DNA of 64,000 nt from Antedon mediterranea (GCF_964355755.1 NC_092673.1:5957001-6021000); one strand, 5' to 3'. Shown: positions 1 to 15,000, counted from the first letter of the stretch. Program-made: numbers and translations. Notes: generated by a model not told the origin, from the letters alone.

Positions 1-57
1 CAGGTGTACGGCCAAAATCTGGATCATCTGGCGGTTCACTTGTAACTGCTATTTCAC
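1..57 (-). CDS. Partial exon after FN3 domain 5, cut by the window edge
   Basis: A TTTCCAG acceptor is followed in frame by GEIAVTSEPPDDPDFGRTP. This acidic, proline-rich stretch does not look like an FN3 start. It could be a linker or a juxtamembrane segment. The window ends here. Confidence 0.7.
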
Positions 58-3000
58 CTGGAAAGAGACAAACTTAACATCAGTTTATGCAGTACATAAT
101 TAATGCACAAAACAAAATCTATGCCAACAGGGTCATATTTGAGTTTACCATGGCTTTGTTGTCTTACCACCATAATTTAAAGGTCTTTCAATTTTTTTAA
201 GATCAATCTTTCTTTTTTAAATTCCCTGTTTATGAAACCATGCTTTAAAGATCTACTAGGCATATTTGTTATCCTTTCCTAAATTCAGAAAACTATGCAT
301 TGTGTCTTATAATGATTTGCATATCCACCTGGCCCAGATTTTATGTAAATTGTTTTCTCATAAAATGTCATCAATTATTACATATAAATACCTGTTGTAA
401 AGTCATTGACAACAGCCTCGTCAGCTAGGCCTGCCGATGTTCTTGCCTTAATTGATACCCTATATGTGCTGTTAGGCAGCAAACCATTCAAAGTATACAC
501 AAGGCTACTGGTAACAACAACACCAGATGTAGCATTTGCCCATATAATCTGCTGATTCATAGATCCTGCAAATAAATAAAGCAATGAACAAATTTCCACA
601 TAGATTTATAAAACTTTGGTGAATTCAAACACAATACATAAGTTAATGTGACATTTTAATGCATAGCTGCAGTGAGTCTGTGGTGTGTTACCGTTTCAGT
701 GTTACCATTGTATTGTGTTACCGTTGTAGAGTGTTTTGTAGAGTGTTACCGTTGTAGTGTGGTACCATTGTAGTGTAGTACTGTTGTAGTGTGGTACTAT
801 TGTAGTGTTACCATTGTAGAGTGTTTTGTAGAGTGTTATCGTTGTAGTGTGGTACCATTGTAGTGTGGTACTGTTATAGTGTGGTACTATTGTAGTGTTA
901 CCATTGTAGTGTGGTACTGTTGTAGTGTGGTACTGTTGTAGTGTGGTACCGTTGTAGTGTGTTACCATTGTAGTGTGGTACCATTGTAGTGTGGTACCAT
1001 TTCAGTGTGTTATCATTGTGGTGTGTTACCGTTGTAGAGTGTTTTGTAGAGTGTTACCGTTGTAGTGTGGTACTGTTGTAGTGTTACCATTGTAGTGTGG
1101 TACCGTTGTAGTGTGGTACTGTTGTAGTGTGATACCATTGTAGTGTGGTACTGTTGTAGTGTTACCATTGTAGTGTGGTATCATTGTAGTGTGGTACCGT
1201 TGTAGTGTGGTACCGTTGTAGTGTGGTACTGTTGTAGTGTGGTACCATTGTAGTGTGGTACCATTGTAGTTTGGTACCATTGTAGTGTGGTGCCGTTTCA
1301 GTGTGGTTCCATTGTAGTGTGGTACCATTGTATTGTGGTACCATTGTAGTGTGGTACCATTGTAGTGTGGTACCGTTTCAGTGTGCTACCCTTCTAGTGT
1401 GAGATACACGCCTTACCTTGTGCATTTGCTGTTGTCAGTTTTATAAGATTATATTCTAGTGTATAGTCCAAAATCACTCCATTATTCTGCTCTGGTGACC
1501 ACCATCTAATGACAAGAGACGTTGAGCCTGGTGTAGCTGCTACATTTCTAACAGGTCCAGGAACTGAAATTAATATAAATGTATTAATCAGTACCTGCAT
1601 TTCTAAACTGAATTAGTACAATTATTATTAAAGTGGTAAACTTGTAACAGGTCCACAAACTAAAATTTAAATTGTAATAAACATATTAAAGATGTATTAT
1701 TTTCCATTTTAATATCACCTAATGGTTATCCATTTTGACCAAAAATTGGATCGAAAAAAATGCATTTGCCTAAAGCAAAAATAGTCAAATTGCCTGCCAG
1801 CAAATGTGTTTTTAGTTGAATTTAAACATTTATTTTGTCATTTTATAAGTGAAAACATAAATTTGTTTTTTTTCTACAAAAGTGATTAACTTTTTTAAAA
1901 CTACAAAATAATCTATTCAAAGTCTGATTTTATTAATCTTTATTTTGTGGGACAATACATCTTTAATAAATAGTAATATTTCCAGGAACTGAAACATTGT
2001 CAACATTTTGTCTAGAGGTCAAAGGATTAAATTATACTTTTTCTACCTTCCACAACTTATAATTTTAAATAATAGTAGTAGTTCAATATTATAGCCTATA
2101 TTTCCATCATTAGCTGGTTATTCAATTACTTAATTTAATTGTAGATAGAAACTCTGTTGTTGTTCATTTGTTGGTTAAAGTTATGAAATCAATTGTGTTT
2201 TATGTGACAATAGTCATAAGGCTTACTTCCATCCATTGTGGTGGCTGTTACAGGTGATGATCTTGGTCCCTCTGATATCATAGATCCAATTTGATTGAAG
2301 CCAGACACTTGCAAATTGTAACTACTACCTGGTTGTAGTCCTGATAGAGAAATTATTATCTTCTTATTTGTTTATTTATGATACATAGTGTAAAGCTGTC
2401 TAAACTATCAAACTAATTTGACAAAAAAAGTATGATGTGCACAAATATGGTAGTGATATGACATAATCTTGTCCATATATGGGCACATAAAGTTTTTGTC
2501 ACATAAAGTTTGATAGTGTAGAAAAATTGACCATATGTTTCTATTGTCTATTGGCAGGATAAACTGTGCAGTTAGTTATCTGTGCTAACAATCAACTAGT
2601 AAATAGGGGCTAACTGCATGGTTACTGCGCTGATAGGAATCTATGATTTGAACGCAAGGTCGACCATGCCGATAAAATTTCTGTACAAGTTTGAGTGCGT
2701 ATGCGCATACAAGAAAACCTCCACATACCGTTGTGAATAGGCAACAAGATTTGCCTGATTCGGTTTTGGTTTGTGTAGGTACTCATGTGACAAAGACAAT
2801 TGTGTTGCGTAACATCGAAACAACAAATTCGAGACATGGAAGGCATCCGACAGCATTCGTAGTTGACCGACTTCCGCGTCCCACCAACCCGCGTTGCTAT
2901 TTCAACAACTCTTTAATTTTTGTACATACCTGAAATGGTAGTTTGTGTTGCAAGTACAGTAACATTGTAAAATGTTTGGTCAACCAAATGTTGATAGTGT

Positions 3001-6000
3001 AGAATGTAACCGGACAGCTGACCATTGGCTGAAGCAGCAGAAATACCCTATTAACAAAAATACATTTGTTAAAAAATATTCAACAGTAATTAAATGGCAA
3101 TTACAGCATTTGTTTGACAAAAAAATACCACAGTGGTACGACCGATGTTAAGAAGAGAAGTCATGGTATTGTGACAGACAAATGACCAGAACCTTGACAC
3201 ATAATAATGTATTACACTGCTTAATAAGTTAAGCTCTGTCTACACTATGAACTAGTTTGACAAAAAAGTGTGATTGCCAAAATATGGTAATGATATGACC
3301 AACTATGGTAGTGATCATTATGCCCATGGGCACATCACATTTTCCTGTCACATGAAGTTTGATAGTGTATACAAAGCGTAATACTCACATTCCAAGAGAC
3401 TTGCAAAGCTGTTTGACTTAGAGCAGTTGCAGCTAAACCTGTTGGTACAACAGATGGTGCTGTAAAGCAATAAACAAACTTTTATTAAATTTTTCCCAAA
3501 TTGTAATTTCTTTAATTTACATAGATGTGAATAGCAACAGGAAATAGGCATTAAATTAATGTAGAAACGATAACTGCTATAAGTATTTTAGCTGTACTTT
3601 TAACTGGATTTGTACTTTTTATGTCCTCTTTTAACTATTTTATATAACATCTTGTTCTCAGTTTTATGTGATTTTATACTTTTTATTACTGTTTGTGCGA
3701 CAATGTTTTTAGACAATTAATATGTGTACTTTCAGCCAAAGTTTCAAGCCATTCATGAGTTTGACAATAAAGTTTATTGAATTGAATTTAATTGAATTGA
3801 ATCTACAGATGACTTGAAATAAGTATATTACAATACAGTATAACTCTTTTTTTTAGAAACCTTAATTCAGGAGATACCCACATTGTGGGGACAATTTCCA
3901 ATAAAACAAAGAACCTCTACCTAAGGCCTGGAATACTATAGCCAACCCCTATTATCACCAAAGGTTCTCTCTTGATCTATAATAATAAATACTTTATTTT
4001 AACACGGAAAAGCTTGTGTCACCATAAAGGTGTTCTTCTGTGTATTTTATCATTTATGTTCCACCTATCTTACCTCCAGGCAGTGTTTGTGTTGTCATTG
4101 ACGAGCTGTACGGCCCAAATCCGGATTCACTAAAAGCCTGTAATCTGACCGTGTAAAATGTAAATGACTGTAGGTCTGTCAGTGTTACTTCTGTTGTCGT
4201 TGCTGATACACTGCGAAATCTGGTGGCTCCACCACTTGTGTATTCAATTTTGTAGCCTTGCAACGGCTCAGATAAGTAAATGCTTGGGATATTCTGTTGA
4301 CACAAAATATGTATTATGATTAATATTAAATTCTCTTAAAACTAATAAATGTAATATTACCATTAACATGAATATATATATATGAACATAACTGATGCCA
4401 TAACATTGGTTGAAATAAAATGTGTGCAGTATGAATATGTGCCAAACAGAATCAACAGAAAAAATGTTACGCTGAAACGTACCAGTCAGGCACCCTCCTC
4501 CCCACTCTTCTAAATTTCAGCAAATACAATACGATAGATTGTACAATTTTTAGAGCATCCCCCCCCCCCCCCCGCAAATTTTAAAATCCTAGGATCTGCA
4601 TCTGTTTTAATTGTAGTAATATATGCTCATCCCACAGCATAAGACCTTCCACAGCAGCCTACCTTTTAAAGTATTATAATCCAAAAACAGTTGAATTAGC
4701 AAATCAATTTGTATGAAGGAGCCCTTCTCACATCCAAGAGGCATGGCTGCTTGTGTAGGCCTCGAGGCTAATGCATGTTACAGTCACTAGTGATCTGGAT
4801 GTGAGTGACTGTCAGTAGGCCTAGCACACACAGGTCTAAGGTTTAGAGGAACTTGTTGCCTAAATGTATATTTTGTTTTCACTATCCTTATACAAACAAT
4901 CAGTCATGTCGTATAGTAACTAATAAGACTAATACAGTGCACATTTCTATGATATAAATCATAATCAGCGGCGCTTAATCTGCTGTCATAAAATTGGTTG
5001 AAGTAAAATGAAATTTGTGCCAAACAGAATCAAGGAGCCTCTCTCACATCCAAGAGGTATGACTGAACACAATGTAATAAAATATTGCAGGACTGGGCTG
5101 CACGTTTAATAACTGAAATTAAAAAAATATCCACTTGATTTCAATAAACATATGTAGCATTAATTGTGACTATATTCTTGTCCTACTTACTGTCCATGTA
5201 ACCTTGATTGTAGAAGATGTACTCACAAGCCTGATGTTAGGTGGTGCTATACCAGGAGCTGACAAAACAAAAAACATAAAAAGCATATTATAAATAAGTG
5301 CATGTATTAATAAAACCATTACAATAGAATGGAAAACAGTCTAAAAATATTGGAAATGAATTAAATTACCCTATATAAGGAATTATATGTTAGATAATAT
5401 AAATAAATGAGATTATTTGGTCATGCCATTTGTCCAGTGGAAGGAAAACGATGATGAGGACGTCCAGCAACATCATGGGCAAATGACATAAAAGAATGCA
5501 TTGGACAAGGATTGGCAGCAGCATCATTATCAGCTCGGGACAGTAAATGTTGGCTTGAAAAATGTGATGACCACCACAGCACGATTCGTGCCACTGGACT
5601 AAGAGATATATTCTTCAGTCGCAAAACAAACACCAACAAATTGTTTTTTTTAGTGTCAATCTAAATTTAATGAATTAAATTACTTCAGATCTAAATTGCA
5701 AGCTCATCTATGGTATGCTGTTACAGAGTCACTCCTACGATTTATAAGCATTAAAAGTGTCTTCAGATAAGCTTTTTAAAGACACTGGATTAGGGTTGCA
5801 TTAAGTCACATCCTTTAAACACCCATGTCTTATCTTGAAAGATTTTATTTACAATAAAAATAAGACCTTTAAAATAAGATTTAGAAATGGAATATTTTTA
5901 CTAGTTTTTTGTGAATAAACAGAGCTTTTTAGAGTTTTTGAAATGGAATAGTGAAATGTAAAATATCATAGCAGAAACTATATCATCAAACTATCCATTT

Positions 6001-9000
6001 TGCTCTAAATTATTTACAGTAATTTTCTTTTGGCTTTAATGTGCCTAGAGATACTGAAATATATGTTGAAGGGAGTAATTTATCCATTTGTAAAAATTGT
6101 AATTGTAAATGTGCTATAACTACGTCGCTTTCACACTGGGCCTAGACAACCCCCCCCCCCCCCCTTCTGTTACAAAAGTAAAGATCAAAACAGCTATTTA
6201 TAAAATCGATCTCCACAATTGAGAACTAAGTCAGTATGTTGAAAGTGTAAAAAGTGGCTAGCAAAACGGACTGAACATACTATGAAGTGATTTAACTGTA
6301 GAGTCTTTGCATATCAAGCAAAAAACTTTGAGTTTTAAGTTGATTGGGGCTAGTTTGTTGCTCTGGCGACTCTCTAAAACTTCTGAAAATACTTACGAGC
6401 TGGGTTAGTAGTGAATGGGGCTTGTGTGGAGTAGTCACCCCACTGTTCTAGGCCTCCTGTCACTGTGGATGCTCGTACTCTAAATGAGTAGCTTGTACCA
6501 CCCTGTAGGCCTGTAATGATTTCTTGAACAGTTGGATTCACCCCACCTGGAACTTGAACCACTCGTTGATCTAATTATAAGTAAATAAATAAAACTCATT
6601 TATTTAAATTATAATTTGAAACTTTAACTTTTAATATATTTATCTTAAAATTTTATATGTTTGTTTTCATAATGTCTGGGGTGGGAGACAAAAATGGTAA
6701 CCAAAGGTGGTGACATAAGGTATAGTGAATAAAGTAAATTATAAAACCCAGTTGGTAGTCTACAAGTGCCGCTTACTTGGATAAACCAACAGATTTTTTC
6801 CCTCCTAGAGTAAAACATAACGGCAAAGGTATGCATGGACGGAGTCGCCCACATGAAGGCATGACTCGTGATCGATACTACTGTCTCGAAGAAGTGTTCG
6901 TATGTATGTGTTGGTTTATCCAGATAAGCTAGGCACAACAGAACAATCACATTGAAGGAAAATTATCCACAGGATATAAAGAGATAGGGAGAAAATTAAC
7001 TTTTTAAATGATGACATTGAAGGAATTTACCTGTTGGTGTGGTAGTTGTGTAATATTTAATCTCATACTTGTATATAGAAGCATATCTTATAGCAGGAAT
7101 TTCCCAGGTCAATGTGACAGACGTTGAGTTACCATTCAAAACTTGTAAATTCCTAGGTGCTGACGGGCCTACAAAAACAAAAGAAAGAATCGCAAAAAAA
7201 AGTTAATGAATATAACATTTCTATTTGTAATGTATACTATCCAATACGAATAGTCACAATAGAACAAGGTAAATATGTCAGGGCTTGTTCTCCCTACAAG
7301 TGCCTTTGTAATGTTTACTATCCAATACCAATAGTCACAATAAAACAAGGTAAATATGTCAGGGCTTGTTCTCCCTACAAGTGCCTCTGTAATGTTTACT
7401 ATCCAATACCAATAGTCACAATAGAACAAGGTAAATATGTCAGGGCTTGTTCTCCCTACAAGTGCCTTTGTAATGTTTACTATCCAATACGAATAGTCAC
7501 AATAAAACAAGGTAAATATGTCAGGGCTTGTTCTCCCTACAAGTGCCTTTGTAATGTTTACTATCCAATACCAATAGTCACAATAGAACAAGGTAAATAT
7601 GTCAGGGCTTGTTCTCCCTACAAGTGCCTTTGTAATGTTTACTATCCAATACCAATAGTCACAATAGAACAAGGTAAATATGTCAGGGCTTGTTCTCCCT
7701 ACAAGTGCCTTTGTAATGTTTACTATCCAATACCAATAGTCACAATAGAACAAGGTAAATATGTCAGGGCTTGTTCTCCCTACAAGTGCCTCTGTAATGT
7801 TTACTATCCAATACCAATAGTCACAATAGAACAAGGTAAATATGTCAGGGCTTGTTCTCCCTACAAGTGCCTTTGTAATGTTTACTATCCAATACCAATA
7901 GTCACAATAGAACAAGGTAAATATGTCAGGGCTTGTTCTCCCTACAAGTGCCTTTGTAATGTTTACTATCCAATACCAATAGTCACAATAGAACAAGGTA
8001 AATATGTCAGGGCTTGTTCTCCCTACAAGTGCCTTTGTAATGTTTACTATCCAATACCAATAGTCACAATAGAACAAGGTAAATATGTCAGGGCTTGTTC
8101 TCCCTACAAGTGCCTTTGTAATGTTTACTATCCAATACCAATAGTCACAATAAAACAAGGTAAATATGTCAGGGCTTGTTCTCCCTACAAGTGCCTTTGT
8201 AATGTTTACTATCCAATACCAATAGTCACAATAAAACAAGGTAAATATGTCAGGGCTTGTTCTCCCTACAAGTGCCTCTTTAATATTCTTATTCATTTTG
8301 CGTTCCTTATAGAGTTTAAGTCCTCTTACATATACTCTTGTATGCTATAGTTTAGTATCTTTGTTTTAATTAGTTTTTTACATTACTTTTTTTTTGTTCT
8401 ATTAAAATTCTTAAATTAAAAACTTGCTTAAGCCTAAGTAGGGGTTGGCCGTAATGCTAAACATATATTTTCCATTGTTTCACAGGAATGTGTCCCCTTC
8501 ATAGAGATGTCCCCCTGAATAGGGTGGTCCCAATTACCTGAAACAGATGGTGTTGTAAACATTACAACAATGCTTGGCTCTGAGACTGAAACGCTGTTCT
8601 TGGCAAACAGTCGGAATGAGTATGTTTGAGATTCTATCAATCCAGTCACTGCATAACTTTGTATTCCTGGAGTAGATGGGACATTGTCCATGAATGTCTG
8701 CCAAAGTGCGAATGCTGATGCACTGTGCGATTAACAAATTAATAAAATATTGATTATTAGCTTGAAATATAAAATATAATTATTTCATATATTTTTTTTC
8801 CAGAAAACCAGAATAAGCATTTTTAATAGGTTTTTAAAGTGATGATGTTATTTTTAAAAATCTCTGCAAGAATAAAATATGTAATAAAATTTGAAAGTTT
8901 GGTGCGCTTTTTGGTGCAATTATTGAATCGGTTGCTGGTGTGTTTTAATGTAGATCTAATTTACATACCAGTCTCTCTCATTATAATAATATGGGCATTT

Positions 9001-12000
9001 TGGACGAAAACATTTTATTTTCACGATGTAATTTTATTTTCTTCTTATATTCTTGTATGTAATAATTGATATGGTTGCTAACGTTGTAAGTAGATTGTTA
9101 ATTATAATGCTAAAGTGAAACTGAAGGTTGTTCAAATAAATACTGATAATCTAAACAAAAGATTTAACATTTGTAATGATCTGAAATGTATTTGAAATCT
9201 ACTGTTCTTACCTTTGTTTATATTGTATAGTGTATTGTTTAGAATCTGCTACATCACCAGTAGGTATCCAGGTTACGTTAACAGCCACAGGGCTAATAGA
9301 CACTACAGTCTGAATCTGTGGAGGGCTAGGTTTTGCTATAAAAAAGAGACAAAGTTTTTATCGGATTTCTTTATTAAAAATGTGAACTATTTATGAGGCA
9401 GGGATGGTTACAGTTGGCCTAGCGATTTTTTTTCACGTAAAAATTAAAAAATAGACACGATCCGTTAATAAACATATATCATCAAATGACAAGAATATAT
9501 TCAGATGTGTTATGTAATGTGAATAAAATTGATCTGGGCAACTCAAAAATGTTAAATTATGCTAAATTTTTGTAAGATTTATTTTTTAAAATTGCAAACA
9601 AAATTAATGATTCTCATGAAGCTAAAATTGCATAAAAGAAAACTAAATCAAAACGAAAACTTTTAAAATTGCACTTAGGACAGTCAGTCAGATTTTAAAC
9701 TTGGACGATATTGAATGTACTGTAGGTCTTAGTTGCCAATGGCTTACCCCTCATTTTAAATGACATTATTTCACTGTATCTAAATATAACCCACAGAAAA
9801 GTCTATATCATATTTTAAATGCTAGCTAACATTAAATCAACTTTAAAAAAAAAATAGGTTAAAAAAGCAGATCTGAGTCAGAATGAGTGGTGTCCTGATT
9901 TTTGCAATAATTCTGTTAAAACACATGACTTTTTACACTGTTGCTAGGCGATTGTAAATTAAGTTTTCCTTACAAATAACTGAGACGTAGAAGCTGTTCC
10001 TGTCACTGCCAATTCCATTGGAAGCCACACATGTGTAAGTACCTACGACAGGAAAACACATTTCATGCACATTAATTGATTGTTCCTATTAGACATACAT
10101 GTTATGCCATATACCAGTCATGTTCCTAATCATACAAGGCTTCAGAATTATGAGCATATCACGATTAAGATCACAATTCAGTGTTTTCATTAACAAAAAA
10201 AGTGTTCAAACACACTTGTTTTTGACATTAAGTGCTGTAATATATTTTACAGACAAATTGGAACGTGTTATCGCTGTGGATCAATGACATTTTCCAGAAT
10301 CAAGATATAACCTACACGATGACTGAATATATGAAAGCACTGGTAGTAAGGCAAAACCAAATTAGGACCTGTGAACAATTTTGAATTTCAAAATGAGGCC
10401 TTCCTTTCAAATTTGGATTTCCAAATGAAAGAAGAAGCACATTTCATGCTTTTTTTAATTGGCTTACATTTGGAGATAGTGAATTAAATGTATTGGCTAT
10501 ATTTGGATAATGCATTAATTTATTGTACTTTGAATAACTTGCATTTTTCTTGCCAAACTCAATTTTTGTAATATTTAATGTAGTTTAATTAAAAACTGCT
10601 GAAATTTTGATTAGGTCCACTGGGAAACACTCTATTTTTCGAGGAGTGTACAAAGTTCTTTATGATACACATACACATTGTATGTACACGGGACCAATGG
10701 CTTTATTACATATCTTAAGGATAAGGCAATGAGAGTAGTTGAAACACTTACCCTGGTCAGTATTTTGACCATCATATACTAAAAGCGAGTTAGTAGTGGG
10801 GAAACGCACTTTTGCACTGGGCAACAAAGCATGGCCATCTTTCAACCAGTCGTATAAGGGTGTTGGAAATCCTGCAGCGTAACATGAGACCCTGATGTCA
10901 GTGCCGCTCACTACCTCAATATCATTAATGACAGAAACCACAGGAGAGGCTAAGGGAAGCAAGAAAACGTTAAGGTCACATTTTAATTAATTACATGCCT
11001 GCATCAGCAACATTAAATGTATTTTTAATCAAATGTTGTGAATCATAGTCTTAAAAAGTACATTTGATTAAGTTATTAAACTTTCTCTGAAATTAAACTT
11101 TCTGAAGTTTATACCATAAAAAAAATCAAATTCAAGACATTACATCTGGGTTTAAAATCGGCCACTTGGTTTTTCTAAACTAGGTAGCTTTTCGATTCGA
11201 CGACCTATGTTCTATATATATTGTGTTCTTGGTTGTCAGCTGAACACAGAATATATTAAAAATATGTTGAATACCATTATCACAGTGCACATTCTTACAA
11301 CTTGTAACATATTTTGATCTCTCAACTTATTAAATGCTTTCATACACGCTTTCCCAAACATTCAGAAACCTCAGGAGAAGTATGTCATTGTATAGTTAGG
11401 GTGCAATTTGATAATTATTAGTGCAACTTTCGAATGAATAAAAAACGTCACACTGCAATACTTTCAAACCGTTGTACTGTGATTGGTCAGTTAAAAACCA
11501 GGACAAAGCAACACAAACTCGGGACATCTCAGAACAAAAGGACATGTCTGTTGCTGGTGTTTTTTTTAGGAGGATTTTCACAAACTGCCATCACACTACG
11601 CAAACCTGAAAACAGTTTGTTATATGTTGTAACAAATGTTTTGCAAATGTGAAAAGGGTATTAGAATCTTGTGCCGAAGCACCATCCTAATGTTCTGCAT
11701 GTAAACCCGACCTAGACCAGTTTGCAGGTCATCAAAAATTATACTTTTTTAAAAATTGTTTTAATTTATTCAGATTCCGAAATAAAAGATTGAATATTAG
11801 TCTTTACTTTTACACTAATATCTACAACTTCTATACAAATCTTAAAATAAAAAAAAACATCAATCCCCTTAAAGGAAATAAAAACAAAATGCCATTTTAA
11901 AGGAAACATTTTAACGGAAACATACCCTACTTTAACCAATTGTACATTTATTGTATAACATGTGTGAAAGTGATATGAAAATTAGGATTAAAATATTAGT

Positions 12001-15000
12001 TATCTGCAATGTAATCAGATATTATTAAGCAATTGTATCATATAGATGAATCAGTAATTGCATATTCAGCCTTAAAATCTCAATAGAGGAAATGGATATA
12101 TACAAGGTGATGTTTTTATCCATTAGAAAACCTCATTTAAGTGGAGCATTACTCATTCACATAACCCTATAAATATAATTGTATATTTTCTGAATATTTT
12201 ATTGACAAGGACAACTTTATTTTTGTTTGATATATTACAATTAAATATAACATTCAGTTCATTTCTTTAAGACTAAAACAATAATAAAAAAGACAAAATA
12301 AAATAAATATATACTATATAACAGTACTCTTCAGTTCGAAAATTATGTGCATTTTTGTTGTGAATACTAGCATTTTACATAGCAAGCTCGTTGAGTTTGT
12401 GCACTCTTTGTGTTCATAATCAGTGTACCATGTCCCACATAACTGGCTCAGCTTATATATTGTGCCAGTTCTGCAGTACATTTCATTTCAAAACCTGAGC
12501 TGCACTGACGAGATCTAATCAGATCGAAACAGTACTGTCTGCAGATTGGATATATATAACTATACGTATAACCCATTTTCAGATAAGGCAGTACAAAATT
12601 CCCATAAACCCAATCTATTCTAAAACAACTGCAGAATCTATATATTATATTTTCATTACTACGATACTACTACTAACTGGCCACCAAAGATAAATACAAT
12701 TAGTAATTTAGTTTCAATTTTCTTTCAGTGGTTCACTTTCTAGAATACCATTGTACACAACTTGTAAATAATATCCAATTGATGACTTTAATAGTTTAAT
12801 TAGACGAAAGCTAACTGAATGCTGTATTATAAAAAGCCTACCAACCTATCCTAGAGCTTTACACCAATATATAATATAAAGTGCAGTGGGAATATAAAGA
12901 TACATTATTGGTATGCTTTACCTGTGGTTCACTTTCTAGAATACCATTGTACACAACTTGCAAATAATATCCAATTGATGACTTTAATAGTTTAATTAGA
13001 CGAAAACTAACGGACTGCTGTATTATAAAAAGCCTACCAACCTATCCTAGAGCTTTACACCAATATAAGATAAAGTGCAGTGGGTATATAAAGTTACATA
13101 ATTGGTATGCTTTACCTAAAGGAAAACCAAAAATAATAACATTTGATATACAGTACTGTACCAAAATGCTCCCTTTACAGTATTTACTAAACCAGTGATA
13201 AAAATAATTAGCCATACTCAAACTAAATGAAAAAAAACCCTGCAAATATACATTAAATAAATACTTACTTTCGACATTTAAATAGCCACGTGCTACATCT
13301 TGTCCCTGTCGGTTGTATGCTCTACACGAATACCATCCAATCTGCTCTCTCGATGCAAATGTAATCGTTAGCACATCCCCATTTAAAGATAAAGTAGCCC
13401 ATGATGGTAACGGACGACCATTAAACTGCCACTCATACTGGGGTGTTGGGATACCCTCTGCTTCGCATTGGAAGTAAAGGAATGATCCGTCGTTCACAGT
13501 CTGATTGGCAGGCGGGGCAACAATTATTGGAGCCACTGCAAAAATTATAAAATAAATAAAATTTCTCTTTTGTTTTCTACTATTTTGACTTCTTCTACAA
13601 GCTTCTAAATTACCAAAACATTGTACATCAAATCCACTAGTCTATATAGTCTTAAAATAATCTGAAAACATCGCTATATACCATATTTTGACAAGTTGTT
13701 AATGCACATAGAGCAGGGAGTTCATAGAGGTTGGGTGGAGGATATCAGTGCTATAGAAATTGTTATCTATTATTTATCAATCCACTACTGAACACTGTTT
13801 GTTTTTTTATCATAAACCAGTAAAGGTTCCACAAGCTGCTAATTAATAATAAGTAAAACACATTTAATTAACTTGGGTGGCCCAAAAAGACTGGTTTCCC
13901 AGAAATTCTTGATTTTTAAATATAATTTCAATAGTTTCCATGAGTACCTTTTGGATCTTTGTTTTTAGACAATCTATTTTTAACAGTAATTTATTTCATA
14001 TTTTCATGAAACAGGTATAAGAAACAGAGATACACAAAACCTTTGCATTTTTCTTTTATATTATTGATACAAATGTAGGTTAAAGGGTAAAATATTCAGA
14101 ATTGGTATAAAAGAAAAGCGCGTTTAGAAAAGAAAGTAAAACAGGAAGCCAAACAAGATGTGGCGAGATGACCTGTAAACTTCCAGGATATATTGGGTCC
14201 AAAAAAACAATTTTACAACAAGATTTTGCTGTGCTTTGTGTAAATAACCTTTTTTTTAACACATAAGATGTCAGACACTGTATAATCGTTGTGAGGTGGT
14301 TTCCCGAATGATCGTAAAATAAAAACGGTACTGGGTATGACCAACTAGCGTTATTGTCACCGGCTAGTCATCCATTCATAGAAGTACTAATGTAGTAGCC
14401 TACCTGTACGGTGACCATAGAATGTGACCCGAGGCATGACTAACTACGACTTTTAGATGATAGAAAGTTGAGAAAAATGTTACGAGTAGTTGTACGACAT
14501 TAAGATGTTTAAAAAATTATGTCAATAATGTTTACACACTAGGCCTCGGCATACAAATAGTAATGTTTGTTAGTAAAAATAATTTTGAGTTAATAAGAAT
14601 AAGATATAAGGAAGAAAAGCAAAGAGACTATAGAGCGGCTATTCCTGAATATACAATACTAAGTATCGTAGATTTAAATTATAAATTTTAGGCGATCTTG
14701 TCTGTATTGAAAAGGGATTTATTTGAGAGGGGCGTTGTTTCTTTTGATATGATTTTTAAAACAAGATACCAGATTTAGATTGACCATAACAATTCCTGTG
14801 CAAGTAACCTAATAACTTTCTGTGACAGGAAAATTGACTGAGCTTGCTACATGGTATCCTACACTAAAGTTAATTTAACACATAAAGTCTAAAAGGTCCC
14901 ATTTATTGTTAACCTTTAAATATATGAATACCAGAATTTCTAGAAAACCAGATATATTAGGCCAGCCCAGGAGTTTTTGGTATTAGAAGAGTTGACTACA

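Noticed and set aside
702..1344. Minus-strand frames rich in HYNGTTLQ repeats
   Set aside because: Products of the 16-bp minisatellite inside an intron.
2691..2933. 80-codon plus-strand frame in a receptor intron
   Set aside because: No protein-like pattern, and it runs antisense into the exon at 2,930. The block is locally GC-richer and may be an old insertion.
7226..8278. CRISPR-like array
   Set aside because: Units abut with no unique spacers, and the genome is eukaryotic.
7157..8350. 397-codon plus-strand and 375-codon minus-strand open frames
   Set aside because: Both come from the 81-bp tandem unit having no stop in one frame per strand. The array lies in an intron of the receptor gene, and the plus frame begins antisense to a real exon.
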